64,000 nt of DNA from Algoriphagus algorifonticola (GTDB lineage: Bacteria; Bacteroidota; Bacteroidia; Cytophagales; Cyclobacteriaceae), in contig NZ_VLOG01000039.1 of NCBI RefSeq assembly GCF_007655305.1, positions 159,983-223,982 on the forward strand, read 5' to 3'. A program made the position numbers and the translations under genes. The notes below the pieces were generated by a model. It made no database searches, was not told the origin of the DNA, and saw only the letters and a program-made list of their open reading frames with translations. This document shows positions 16,423-25,211 of this stretch, piece after piece; position 1 is the first letter of the stretch, and the number at the start of each line of letters is the position of its first letter.

Positions 16423-17442
16423 ATGAAAAAATCCTGTTTTCTTCTATCTGCTATCTTGTTATTTTCTTTTTGTGACCTTCAAGCCCAAGACGAAGATATT
16501 TTTGGTATCAGTAGAAAGGCCAAAAATCCTAAAAGTGAGTCCTCTGTCGGAAATTTGAGCAGGAATATCTTAGAAATGTTTGCCGTGGAGATTTCGGGGG
16601 GAGCTGCTTATCATCAATTTGGAACAGGTTTTTATACTGAGAATTTAGGTTTGTATGATAATTTTAGCAGGTTTAGAGAATCTGATTTGACCTTAGATAT
16701 ATCAGAGGAAAATCCCCTGGAAATGAAATCGAATGATTGGACAGCTCCATTATTTAATGCAGGACTGAGAATTAATGTTTTTAACATTATTACCATCGGG
16801 GGTGGTTATGGACAAGAGTGGGGAAATCTAAGCCCAATGCAAGGAGGAGATTGGCAGTTTGATTTTGAAGGAGCCTCCTATCAAGTCAGTAAATTGTACG
16901 GAACAGTTGGATTGGTACTTTGGGACGCCAATAAAAGAGCAAAGTTTTTGCAATGGCAGTATAGAAAATATGCCGGTGCTAACATTTATATGCAGTCCGA
17001 ATTGAAACAAAGAGTGAGGCAATTGTATCCTTGGAGAGTCATATTAGAGGGTGAATTTGGACAGTTAACACTAAAAAAAGCCTTTGATCCTTCTTTGAAT
17101 GCCAATGGAAATTATACCCCCCGCTTGGCCGTTGCTAACGAACCATACTATGGAATCGGTCTGCGATTAGAGCGTGATTTTTCTGAATATACCAAATTGT
17201 TTATCAAAGGAGGAGCTGAATTTAGGAAGTTTACCTTTGCCTCCTCTGACTATTCTGAGTTGCAAAACATTGACCAACAGGTATATGCGATGCAGATAGG
17301 TTTTTCTGTGCGTTTCCCTGGAACAAAAAGATGTAAAGTTCAGGGCTGTGGTGTAGTAATGAAACACATGCACAATGGAATAGAATATAGAGGCAGTTCA
17401 ATTTTTAATCTACAGAATAGAAAAATAGGCCAATGGTATTAA
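16423..17442 (+). CDS. Secreted beta-rich envelope protein with C-terminal Cys/His motif
   Basis: A 339-residue protein with a signal peptide (1-21, ending LQAQ). The central part has strands rich in Gly/aromatics (ISGGAAYHQFGTGFY, ITIGGGYGQEWG, FIKGGAEFRKFTF), like an outer-membrane barrel. After the last strand (AMQIGFSVRFP) comes a ~37-residue tail with Cys304-x4-Cys309, His315-x-His317 and EYRGSS-F-x3-N-x-K-GQ-Y, which looks strongly conserved and not barrel-like. I recall similar tails in other Bacteroidota outer-membrane proteins, but this is from memory. Function unknown; the tail may bind a metal or partner. Single gene upstream of gyrA. Confidence 0.55.
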   Translation: MKKSCFLLSAILLFSFCDLQAQDEDIFGISRKAKNPKSESSVGNLSRNILEMFAVEISGGAAYHQFGTGFYTENLGLYDNFSRFRESDLTLDISEENPLEMKSNDWTAPLFNAGLRINVFNIITIGGGYGQEWGNLSPMQGGDWQFDFEGASYQVSKLYGTVGLVLWDANKRAKFLQWQYRKYAGANIYMQSELKQRVRQLYPWRVILEGEFGQLTLKKAFDPSLNANGNYTPRLAVANEPYYGIGLRLERDFSEYTKLFIKGGAEFRKFTFASSDYSELQNIDQQVYAMQIGFSVRFPGTKRCKVQGCGVVMKHMHNGIEYRGSSIFNLQNRKIGQWY

Positions 17443-17537
17443 GCTCGTTTTTCCTTGCCTAGAGTTCACATTCTCTTTTCAAAAGCTTAGGCTTTTTACT
17501 ATCTTGCAGGCTTAATATACCCTGTGAATAGCATACT

Positions 17538-20060
17538 ATGGCTCAAGGAGAAAACGAGAACATTATACCCATTAACATTGAAGAGGAAATGCGCGGAGCC
17601 TACATCGATTATTCGATGTCGGTTATTGTTTCAAGAGCGCTTCCAGATGTCCGAGACGGACTCAAACCAGTTCATAGAAGAATCCTTTACGGGATGCAGG
17701 AATTGGGAGTATTACACAACAAACCTTATAAAAAGTCTGCCAGAATTGTTGGTGAGGTACTAGGTAAGTATCACCCACATGGTGACTCAGCAGTTTATGA
17801 TACCATGGTTCGTATGGCCCAGCCTTGGTCTTTGCGATATCAGTTGGTAGATGGACAAGGTAACTTTGGTTCCATCGATGGAGATAATCCAGCCGCGATG
17901 CGTTATACCGAGGCAAGGTTGAAAAGAATCGCCGAGGAGCTTTTGGTAGATATCAATAAGGAAACTGTTGATTTTCAGTTCAATTTTGATGACTCTCTAA
18001 AAGAACCGATTGTTCTTCCTGCTAAGGTTCCTGCTCTATTACTTAATGGAGCTTCCGGAATTGCAGTAGGTATGGCTACTAATATGGCACCTCATAATTT
18101 GACAGAGGTGATCAACGGCATCGTAGCCTATATTGATAATAGAGATATTACCGTAGCAGAACTGATGGAGCATATTGTAGCTCCTGATTTCCCAACCGGT
18201 GGTATTATATATGGATACAATGGAGTTAAGGCTGCCTTCGAAACAGGTAGAGGTCGAATTGTAGTTCGCGGAAAAGCGAATGTAGAGACCAAAGAAGGTG
18301 GCAACAAAGAAATGATTGTCATCACCGAAATTCCATATATGGTGAATAAGGCGAGCATGGTAGAAAAAACCGCTGCCTTAATCAACGAAAAGAAAATTGA
18401 TGGAATTTCTGCCATTCGCGACGAATCTGATAGATCAGGTATGCGAATCGTATACGAACTGAAAAGGGATGCGATGGCGAATGTTGTCTTAAACAACCTG
18501 TACAAGCAAACCCAGCTACAGACTTCATTCTCAGTAAATAACGTAGCCCTTGTTAAAGGAAGACCACAGACCCTGAACCTGAAGGATCTAATCGTACACT
18601 ATGTAAGCCATAGGCATGAAGTAGTAGTAAGAAGAACTGAGTATGAGCTAAGAGAAGCAGAAAAAAGAGCTCATATTTTGGAGGGTTACTTGATCGCTTT
18701 GGATCATTTAGATGAAGTAATTGCTTTAATTAGAAATTCAGCTGATCCTGAAACTGCTAGAAACGGTTTGATGGAAAGGTTTGAATTAAGTGAGATTCAA
18801 GCCAGAGCGATTTTGGATATGAGATTGCAGCGTTTGACAGGAATGGAGCGCGACAAAATCATCCAGGAATACAAGGAGATTATGGCTTTGATAGAAGAAT
18901 TGAAAGAGATTCTTGCTAACGAAGACAAAAGAATGGAGATTATTAAGACGGAACTTCAGGAAATGAAGGATCGTTATGGAGATGATCGCCGAACTGAAAT
19001 TGAGCACAACGCGGAAGATTTCAGCTATGAAGACATGATCCCAAATGAGGAAGTAATTATTACTGTTTCTCATCAGGGATATGTTAAAAGAACAGCCCTT
19101 ACAGAATATAAAACCCAGGGTAGAGGTGGAGTTGGTTCTCGAGGTGTTAGCACCAAAGAGGATGATTTCACTGAATACTTGTTTACCGCGTCTACCCACA
19201 ATTACTTATTGATCTTCACCGATAAAGGGAAGTTATTCTGGTTGAAAACTTATGCCATTCCTGAGGGTGGAAAAACATCTAAAGGTAGACCAATCCAGAA
19301 CCTGATAAATATTCAGCAAGACGATAAGATTAGGGCGATTATTCAAGTAGACGACTTGAATGATGAAGATTATGTGAATAATCACTTCTTGGTAATGGTC
19401 ACTAAACAAGGCATCATTAAAAAGACTACTCTTGAACAATATAGCAGACCAAGGTCTAATGGAATTATAGCTCTGAATATCAGAGAAGATGATCAATTGG
19501 TTAATGTCGATATGACTAATGGAGATCAGCACATTGTGATTGCAGCGAAGTCGGGAAGAGCTATTCACTTCCACGAATCAGCAGTAAGGCCTATGGGTCG
19601 AACTGCTACGGGTGTTAAAGCCATAACCTTAAATAATCCTAACGACTATGTGGTTGGCATGGTATGTGCATCCGAAGAAAATGCAACGCTGTTGGTAGTT
19701 TCCGAAAAAGGTTACGGAAAACGTTCCAACCTTGACGAATATAGAATCACCAATCGTGGGGGTAAGGGTGTCAAAGCAATGAACACTACCGAGAAGACTG
19801 GCGCGCTAGTGGCGATCAAAGAGGTAGTTGACACAGATGACTTGATGATTATTAATAAATCTGGAATTATTATCAGGATTTCAGTGAATAATCTGAGAGT
19901 AATGGGTAGAGCCACCCAAGGAGTACGATTAATAAAAGTTGGGGAAAATGATGAAATTTCTTCTGTTGAAAAAATCTCGAAAGAAGAAGATGTAGAAGAA
20001 ATAGATTCTTCCCAAATTGCAGAAAATTCTTCTGAGAATTCGGAAGATAAAGAAGAATAA
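17538..20060 (+). CDS. gyrA: DNA gyrase subunit A
   Basis: An 840-residue type IIA topoisomerase subunit that cuts and reseals DNA with GyrB to introduce negative supercoils. The N-terminal winged-helix/tower region holds [11 protein letters not shown] and the active-site Tyr123 in [10 protein letters not shown]. The quinolone-determining positions equal to E. coli Ser83 and Asp87 are Ser84 and Asp88, the sensitive residues. The C-terminal beta-pinwheel carries a GyrA-box-like QGRGGVG (about residue 524), which favours gyrase over ParC, and a long acidic tail that may tune wrapping. The ATG at 17538 directly precedes the conserved start. A TPR gene follows after 25 bp. Confidence 0.97.
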   Translation: MAQGENENIIPINIEEEMRGAYIDYSMSVIVSRALPDVRDGLKPVHRRILYGMQELGVLHNKPYKKSARIVGEVLGKYHPHGDSAVYDTMVRMAQPWSLRYQLVDGQGNFGSIDGDNPAAMRYTEARLKRIAEELLVDINKETVDFQFNFDDSLKEPIVLPAKVPALLLNGASGIAVGMATNMAPHNLTEVINGIVAYIDNRDITVAELMEHIVAPDFPTGGIIYGYNGVKAAFETGRGRIVVRGKANVETKEGGNKEMIVITEIPYMVNKASMVEKTAALINEKKIDGISAIRDESDRSGMRIVYELKRDAMANVVLNNLYKQTQLQTSFSVNNVALVKGRPQTLNLKDLIVHYVSHRHEVVVRRTEYELREAEKRAHILEGYLIALDHLDEVIALIRNSADPETARNGLMERFELSEIQARAILDMRLQRLTGMERDKIIQEYKEIMALIEELKEILANEDKRMEIIKTELQEMKDRYGDDRRTEIEHNAEDFSYEDMIPNEEVIITVSHQGYVKRTALTEYKTQGRGGVGSRGVSTKEDDFTEYLFTASTHNYLLIFTDKGKLFWLKTYAIPEGGKTSKGRPIQNLINIQQDDKIRAIIQVDDLNDEDYVNNHFLVMVTKQGIIKKTTLEQYSRPRSNGIIALNIREDDQLVNVDMTNGDQHIVIAAKSGRAIHFHESAVRPMGRTATGVKAITLNNPNDYVVGMVCASEENATLLVVSEKGYGKRSNLDEYRITNRGGKGVKAMNTTEKTGALVAIKEVVDTDDLMIINKSGIIIRISVNNLRVMGRATQGVRLIKVGENDEISSVEKISKEEDVEEIDSSQIAENSSENSEDKEE

Positions 20061-20085
20061 CCAAACAATTTATAACGCTAAATAA

Positions 20086-21288
20086 ATGAAGAAGCTAATT
20101 CTATCATTGGTTTTGGTCGGCGCAACGACTTTGGCCTTTGGACAAAAGAAAGTGGTACGCTCAGCAGAGAAAAACTTTAAAAGTGGTGATTTAGCCACCG
20201 CTCTTTCTGAAGTGAATACTGCTCTACAGGACCCTGAAACTGGTGCTGATCCTGAAACACATTTGTTGAAAGCTAAGATCCAATTGAAAATGTTCGGATC
20301 TGACTCTTCCAATACAATGGAAACTTTGGAAAAAGGTCAAGCATCTTACGAGACTTTCCAGCAAACTCTGGAAAAAGCCGGTGCATCCTCTAAAGTTGGT
20401 GAAGCAATTCTGGAAGATGATATCCCAGGAGTTCCTGAAAACTTAAGACCATATTCTATTAACACCCTTAAAAATACCTCGTTTGATAAGGCAATTACGC
20501 AATACAATGAGGATGATTTTGAGATGGCCTATGAGTTCTTTAATCTTGCAGGTGAGGTAGATAAATCAGATACGACCATTCATTACAATGCTGGTTTCTT
20601 GGCCAATGATCTAGGTAGATTTGAAGATGCTAAAAAGCACTTTGGCTATTTACTAGAGATCCCTGAATACAATAAGCTAAATGCCTATTACTTCATGGTG
20701 CAGATTTTAAGTACTGAGGAAAAAAACCCAGAAGCTGCTTATGATATTGTAATGGCTGCTAGAGAAGATTATCCTTCAGATAAAATTTTGGCTGAGTATG
20801 AGATTCAGTTGTTACTTCAATTGAACAAAATGGATGAGGCTATGGCTCAAATCAAAGAGGCTTTAGCTAATGATCCAGAAAATACTTCCATCTTGTTGAG
20901 ATCTGGTTACTTGAAAGAGCAATCTGGTGATATTGATGGTGCTTTGGCTGATTATAAAAAGTCTGTTCAGGTTGACCCTGATTTCTACGAAGGAAACTAC
21001 TATGCAGGAGCTCTTCTATTGGAGAAATCTAGAGAAATTCTTGCTGAGCTTAACTCACTTTCTGATGCTGAATGGGAGAAGAGATCTGAGTCAATGGGCA
21101 AAGAAGCAAACCAGTATTATTCAGATGCAATTCCTTACTTTGAGAAGTCTTTGGAATTGAGACCTGATGATACAGATATCATGGGTATTCTCTACCAGAT
21201 TCACACTCGTTTGAAGAACACAGCTGAAGCTGAAAAATATAACAATAAGCTGATCGAATTGTTAGGTCCAAATTGGATGGAAAGATAA
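20086..21288 (+). CDS. Periplasmic tetratricopeptide-repeat protein
   Basis: A 400-residue protein with a signal peptide (1-20, ending LAFGQ) and several TPR units: an early helical pair (SAEKNFKSGDLATALSEVNTAL), repeats around 150-185 (AITQYNEDDFEMAYEFFNLAGEVD), 230-300 (KMDEAMAQIKEALANDPENTSILLRSGYLKEQSGDIDGALADYKKSVQVDPDF, cited here only as adjacent repeats) and a last one near 350. TPRs are protein-protein scaffolds. It follows gyrA by 25 bp and may share its transcript, an arrangement with no obvious functional link. It ends with a clear terminator. Confidence 0.85.
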   Translation: MKKLILSLVLVGATTLAFGQKKVVRSAEKNFKSGDLATALSEVNTALQDPETGADPETHLLKAKIQLKMFGSDSSNTMETLEKGQASYETFQQTLEKAGASSKVGEAILEDDIPGVPENLRPYSINTLKNTSFDKAITQYNEDDFEMAYEFFNLAGEVDKSDTTIHYNAGFLANDLGRFEDAKKHFGYLLEIPEYNKLNAYYFMVQILSTEEKNPEAAYDIVMAAREDYPSDKILAEYEIQLLLQLNKMDEAMAQIKEALANDPENTSILLRSGYLKEQSGDIDGALADYKKSVQVDPDFYEGNYYAGALLLEKSREILAELNSLSDAEWEKRSESMGKEANQYYSDAIPYFEKSLELRPDDTDIMGILYQIHTRLKNTAEAEKYNNKLIELLGPNWMER

Positions 21289-21310
21289 TCTCGGTTAAAA
21301 ATTGAAATAA

Positions 21311-21340
21311 AAGGATCACATTTTGTGGTCCTTTTTTATT
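21311..21340 (+). terminator. Intrinsic terminator
   Basis: AAGGATCACA (21311-21320) pairs with TGTGGTCCTT (21324-21333), with one T-G wobble and a 3-nt loop, followed by TTTTTATTTATT. It lies 22 bp after the TPR gene stop. Confidence 0.8.
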
Positions 21341-21424
21341 TATTAGGAATAAAAACTACTTTTTGAAACAAGAGTTCAGGTCTACATCGTATAAATGGAC
21401 TTAAAATTGCACTCGAAAACCCTT

Positions 21425-22561
21425 ATGAATACTATTATTTCTTTGCGGCTTTTTTTGGTTTTAGGAATAATGATTTTTTCTCTTCCATCACTGGGACAAC
21501 AGAAGTATCAGAAAATTCTAGAATTGTCCTATGAAAATGGTCCTATGATCAGTAATGGGAAAGAGTGGGCTGATGAAATTAGAGACCTTGTGTCCTATCG
21601 TGGAGCAGATATTAGATTAGGCTGGAGAAAAACTTCCAATAATTTTTATAATAAATTATATCGTTACCCGACTTTTGGAATTGGTTTTTCTACGGCTCTT
21701 CCATATTATCCTGAAATCGGCAGACCTCAGGGTTTTTATGGTTTTGGAGAGTTTCCATTTTCAAGTAAAAACCTAGACAAAAGACTTTACCTGGCCTACT
21801 TTGCTCAATTGGGACTTGGTTTTAATCTCAATCCTTATGATTCCTTGGATAATCCATTGAACCAATATATTGGCTCAGAGCTCAATGCCTATATTCATTT
21901 TGGTTTCAAAGCAAATTATCGACTCAACCAAGACTTTGAGCTCTTTTCCACAATAGGATTGAAGCATTATTCCAATGGAGCTACGAAGCGTCCTAATGCC
22001 GGAATTAATCTCGCTCCAATTGCTTTAGGTGTACGATACAATATTGATAAAATTAGCCCCGAATCACTTAGATCAATCGATTATCCAGAACTTGAAAAGC
22101 GGGGATATTGGAATTTTGCTCTGTATTTGGGCTCAAAAAATTATGAGGTCGGAGACCCTTCTTATTTTAGAGGTGGATTTGGTGTCAATTACTTGTGGGA
22201 TGCATCCTATAAGTACCGGATTGGACTTGGTTTAGATTACTTTATTGCTCCTGGATTCGAATCGAGATACCCGGGTAGAATAGGTACCTTTTCTAATCAG
22301 TCTTCTTTGGCAATAGTGGGCTCTTGGGAATGGAAACTGAATGATAGGCTGTATATGCCAATAGGTTTGGGAGCTTATCTCCACTACAATTCTGAAAATC
22401 AGGAAAGTTGGTTTTATGAAAGAATAGGTGTTAGATATAAAATGAATGAACATTTATTCGGTGGATTACAGATTAAAGCTCATAAAGCCAAAGCCGATTT
22501 CTTTGAATTTACTATCGGTTACACAATCCCCGGAAAAATACAAAAGGTAGTTGGCAATTGA
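21425..22561 (+). CDS. PagL-like lipid A deacylase / acyloxyacyl hydrolase family
   Basis: I start at the ATG at 21425 (378 residues), which opens the signal peptide ending SLGQ; an in-frame ATG at 21395 would add ten residues. The C-terminal half forms an outer-membrane barrel. The segment LKHYSNGATKRPNAGINLAP matches the PagL signature, with His181 and Ser183 of the expected catalytic pair. The third residue (Glu in PagL, 12 residues after the Ser) is Asn195 here. Relatives remove the 3-O acyl chain of lipid A in the outer membrane. The family is supported, but activity is uncertain because of the Asn. Confidence 0.7.
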   Translation: MNTIISLRLFLVLGIMIFSLPSLGQQKYQKILELSYENGPMISNGKEWADEIRDLVSYRGADIRLGWRKTSNNFYNKLYRYPTFGIGFSTALPYYPEIGRPQGFYGFGEFPFSSKNLDKRLYLAYFAQLGLGFNLNPYDSLDNPLNQYIGSELNAYIHFGFKANYRLNQDFELFSTIGLKHYSNGATKRPNAGINLAPIALGVRYNIDKISPESLRSIDYPELEKRGYWNFALYLGSKNYEVGDPSYFRGGFGVNYLWDASYKYRIGLGLDYFIAPGFESRYPGRIGTFSNQSSLAIVGSWEWKLNDRLYMPIGLGAYLHYNSENQESWFYERIGVRYKMNEHLFGGLQIKAHKAKADFFEFTIGYTIPGKIQKVVGN

Positions 22562-22639
22562 ACTTTTCCACTAATCACAAAAAATTTTTATTTCCGTCCA
22601 GCAAAAGGTAGTTTGTGAAAGTTTTCGCGAAAACTTCCT

Positions 22640-25105
22640 ATGCTAAACCCAAAACTTACCCGCTGCTTGCTTGCCTTCATGGCGAGTATTATTTCTTTGC
22701 AATCACAATCTCAATCTCTTCCCTCTTCAGAGCTTTATCATGAGCTTTTAAAAATTGAAGAGACCAAAAGAGTGCTTTATGTAGCAGCACACCCTGACGA
22801 TGAAAATACTCGGTTAATATCCTATTTGGCTAATGAGGAGATGGCTCAAGTTGCTTATTTGAGCCTTACACGTGGAGATGGTGGCCAGAATTTGATTGGG
22901 CCAGAGTTGGGGATTGGGTTGGGACAAATTCGAACTCAAGAACTACTCAAGGCTAGAGAAACAGACGGGGGAAGGCAATTTTTCACCCGGGCGAAAGACT
23001 TTGGCTATAGTAAAAATCCAGACGAAACCCTGACTAACTGGGGAAAGGAGCAAATATTAGCCGATGTTGTATGGGTCATTCGCAAATTCCGACCGGATAT
23101 TATCATCACAAGATTCAATACAATTCCTGGGGTAACACATGGGCATCATACCACATCTGCCATTTTAGCAGAGGAGGCCTTTGATTTAGCAGGTGACCCA
23201 AAGGCCTTTCCTGAGCAGCTGAAGTATGTGGAAGTTTGGCAACCGAAACGGATTTTTTGGAATGCTTATAACTTCCGTGGAGAATTTGTAGAAGAGGAGG
23301 GGCAAATATATCACGCATTTCCTACTGGAAATTTTAATCCTCTTTTGGGACAGACATATAGTCAAATTGCCGCTGATAGCAGGACCATGCATAAATCTCA
23401 GGGTTTCGGCTCCACGGCTGGAATTGGAGAAGCTTTAGATCATATTCAATTTACCAAAGGGGAGGAATTTAACGATACACCTTTTGATGGGGTGAAATCA
23501 AGGTGGAATGAATTGTCTAACTCAAATGAAGTTCAAGATCTTTTGAAGAAGACTATTAAGGATTTTGACTTTATAAATCCTGAATCAAATCTTCAAAATC
23601 TTTTAGCCCTAAGGAGAGCTTTTGCTACTCAAAAAAGCAAAGCCACCTGGTTTCTTGAAAAGAAAGAAGCACTGGATCGCCTGATTTTGCAAGTGTTGGG
23701 TATAGATTTCGAATTCAATACAAATAAAGAAACCGGTTTTCCAGGTTCAGAAGTACAGGGCTTTTTCATTTTTAATAATCCTTCCAAAAGTGCTGTGGAA
23801 AATCTTGAGTTTGAGGTTTTCAATTCCATCTTAAAAGGCGAAATAGACCAAATCTCCAATAATCAGCCTGTAGAAATCGATGTGAATTTTAGGATTCCAG
23901 ATAATGCTTCCTTTTCTCAACCTTATTGGCTAAAAGATTATAAGGAAGGAGACGCGATGTATACCGTCAAGGATCAGACCCTTATTGGAAAGCCTTTCAA
24001 TGATATACAGATAGGTGGAAATGTGAACTTTACTTTAGGAGGAGAGCAATTTTATTTCCCCGTTCAGCTATTTCATAAATTCAATGATCAGGTGGACGGA
24101 GAGGTGAAGCAACCCTTCACCATAATTCCCAAAATAGATCTTAGCCTATCCAAAGAAGCAGTTTTTCAGTTGCCAACTTCTAACCCAACTTTGGAAGTTA
24201 CAGTGAATTTTAGAGGTCAAATTTCTGATGGAAAGCTGAATTTTAAAGGGTTAGAGCCAAATCAATATCAAATATTAGAGGTAACTGATAATCCTGTTTT
24301 GAAGCAGAGAATTTACAAGGTTGGTTTTCTTCCGAATGGAAAGGGGAAAAAGGTGATTACTACTCAATATATTACCTCAGATGGAGCTGTATTCGATCAA
24401 ATCACGCATCATATTCGATACAAGCACATTCCGAATTTGACCTACTTTACTACTGCAGAAGTTTCCTTAATTCAGGAAGACTGGAAAGTTTCAGGCGATG
24501 TTTTGGGATATATTCCCGGCGCAGGAGACGATGTGCCACAGGTACTTGAAGCTTTAGGTTATCAAGTAAAAATGATTGGACCTGCTGATTACACCGTAGA
24601 AAAATTAGCTGAATTCAAAACCATTATTGTTGGTATCAGAGCTTACAATACAAATCTAGATTTGGCCTCCAATCAGCAAGCTTTAATGGGTTATGTGCGT
24701 TCTGGTGGCAACTTGATCGTACAGTATAATACTTCATCTCCTTTACTTACCAACCAATTGGGACCTTATCCATTTACCATAACAAGGGATAGAGTTTCTG
24801 TGGAAGGGGCGGAAGTACAAGCAGATTATCAACATCCACTTCTAAAAGGGCCAAATCCAATCACTTCAAGTGACTTTGAAGATTGGATTCAGGAAAGAGG
24901 ACTGTATTTTGCTGGAAAATTATCAGAAGAGTACAGCACTCCTTTGGTGATGAATGATCCAGGAGAAGACCCAAAAACAGGTTCATTGATTTATGCAAAG
25001 TATGGTAAGGGAACCTATGTGTACACCGGGCTTTCCTTCTTTAGAGAATTACCGGCAGCCGTTCCCGGTGCTATTAAATTATTCATTAATCTGATCGAAC
25101 AATAA
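22640..25105 (+). CDS. Large secreted PIG-L (LmbE-like) deacetylase with C-terminal ThuA-like domain
   Basis: An 821-residue protein with a signal peptide (about 1-26). Residues 44-290 are a PIG-L zinc deacetylase domain: the AHPDDE motif (50-55) supplies the catalytic Asp and metal ligands, and HGHHTTSA (167-174) the third ligand. The middle is a beta-rich region, and the last ~200 residues (from GYIPGAGDDVPQVLEALGYQ) form a class I amidotransferase/ThuA-like fold with a GGNLIVQYN elbow. Relatives act on N-acetylated sugars or mycothiol-like compounds. It is translationally close to a small membrane ORF and a sodium symporter, so uptake and deacetylation of a glycan product is a reasonable guess. 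Confidence 0.85.
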   Translation: MLNPKLTRCLLAFMASIISLQSQSQSLPSSELYHELLKIEETKRVLYVAAHPDDENTRLISYLANEEMAQVAYLSLTRGDGGQNLIGPELGIGLGQIRTQELLKARETDGGRQFFTRAKDFGYSKNPDETLTNWGKEQILADVVWVIRKFRPDIIITRFNTIPGVTHGHHTTSAILAEEAFDLAGDPKAFPEQLKYVEVWQPKRIFWNAYNFRGEFVEEEGQIYHAFPTGNFNPLLGQTYSQIAADSRTMHKSQGFGSTAGIGEALDHIQFTKGEEFNDTPFDGVKSRWNELSNSNEVQDLLKKTIKDFDFINPESNLQNLLALRRAFATQKSKATWFLEKKEALDRLILQVLGIDFEFNTNKETGFPGSEVQGFFIFNNPSKSAVENLEFEVFNSILKGEIDQISNNQPVEIDVNFRIPDNASFSQPYWLKDYKEGDAMYTVKDQTLIGKPFNDIQIGGNVNFTLGGEQFYFPVQLFHKFNDQVDGEVKQPFTIIPKIDLSLSKEAVFQLPTSNPTLEVTVNFRGQISDGKLNFKGLEPNQYQILEVTDNPVLKQRIYKVGFLPNGKGKKVITTQYITSDGAVFDQITHHIRYKHIPNLTYFTTAEVSLIQEDWKVSGDVLGYIPGAGDDVPQVLEALGYQVKMIGPADYTVEKLAEFKTIIVGIRAYNTNLDLASNQQALMGYVRSGGNLIVQYNTSSPLLTNQLGPYPFTITRDRVSVEGAEVQADYQHPLLKGPNPITSSDFEDWIQERGLYFAGKLSEEYSTPLVMNDPGEDPKTGSLIYAKYGKGTYVYTGLSFFRELPAAVPGAIKLFINLIEQ

Positions 25106-25106
25106 A

Positions 25107-25211
25107 TTGGAAGAGCGAGATATCAAATGGAGAAACCTGTATATTGGCTTAATGCTTAGTTTAGGCGGATTGATCGTCCTATTTTTCTTGCTAATGAAAT
25201 CCTTCTCATGA
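25107..25211 (+). CDS. Small single-span membrane protein (34 codons)
   Basis: An open frame from TTG at 25107 to TGA at 25211 encodes about 34 residues: a charged start (EERDIKWRN), then a strongly hydrophobic span (LYIGLMLSLGGLIVLFFLLM) and a KSFS tail. It starts one base after the stop of the deacetylase and its TGA overlaps the ATG of the symporter in an ATGA arrangement, exactly what a coupled small gene looks like. The positive/negative flanks predict the N-terminus in the cytoplasm. It may be an accessory subunit of the symporter or a coupling peptide. The TTG start is the only available one at the right place. Confidence 0.5.
   Translation: MEERDIKWRNLYIGLMLSLGGLIVLFFLLMKSFS

Noticed and set aside
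19712..20068. Antisense open frame of 118 codons inside gyrA
   Set aside because: A Ser-rich shadow of the acidic gyrA tail on the opposite strand.
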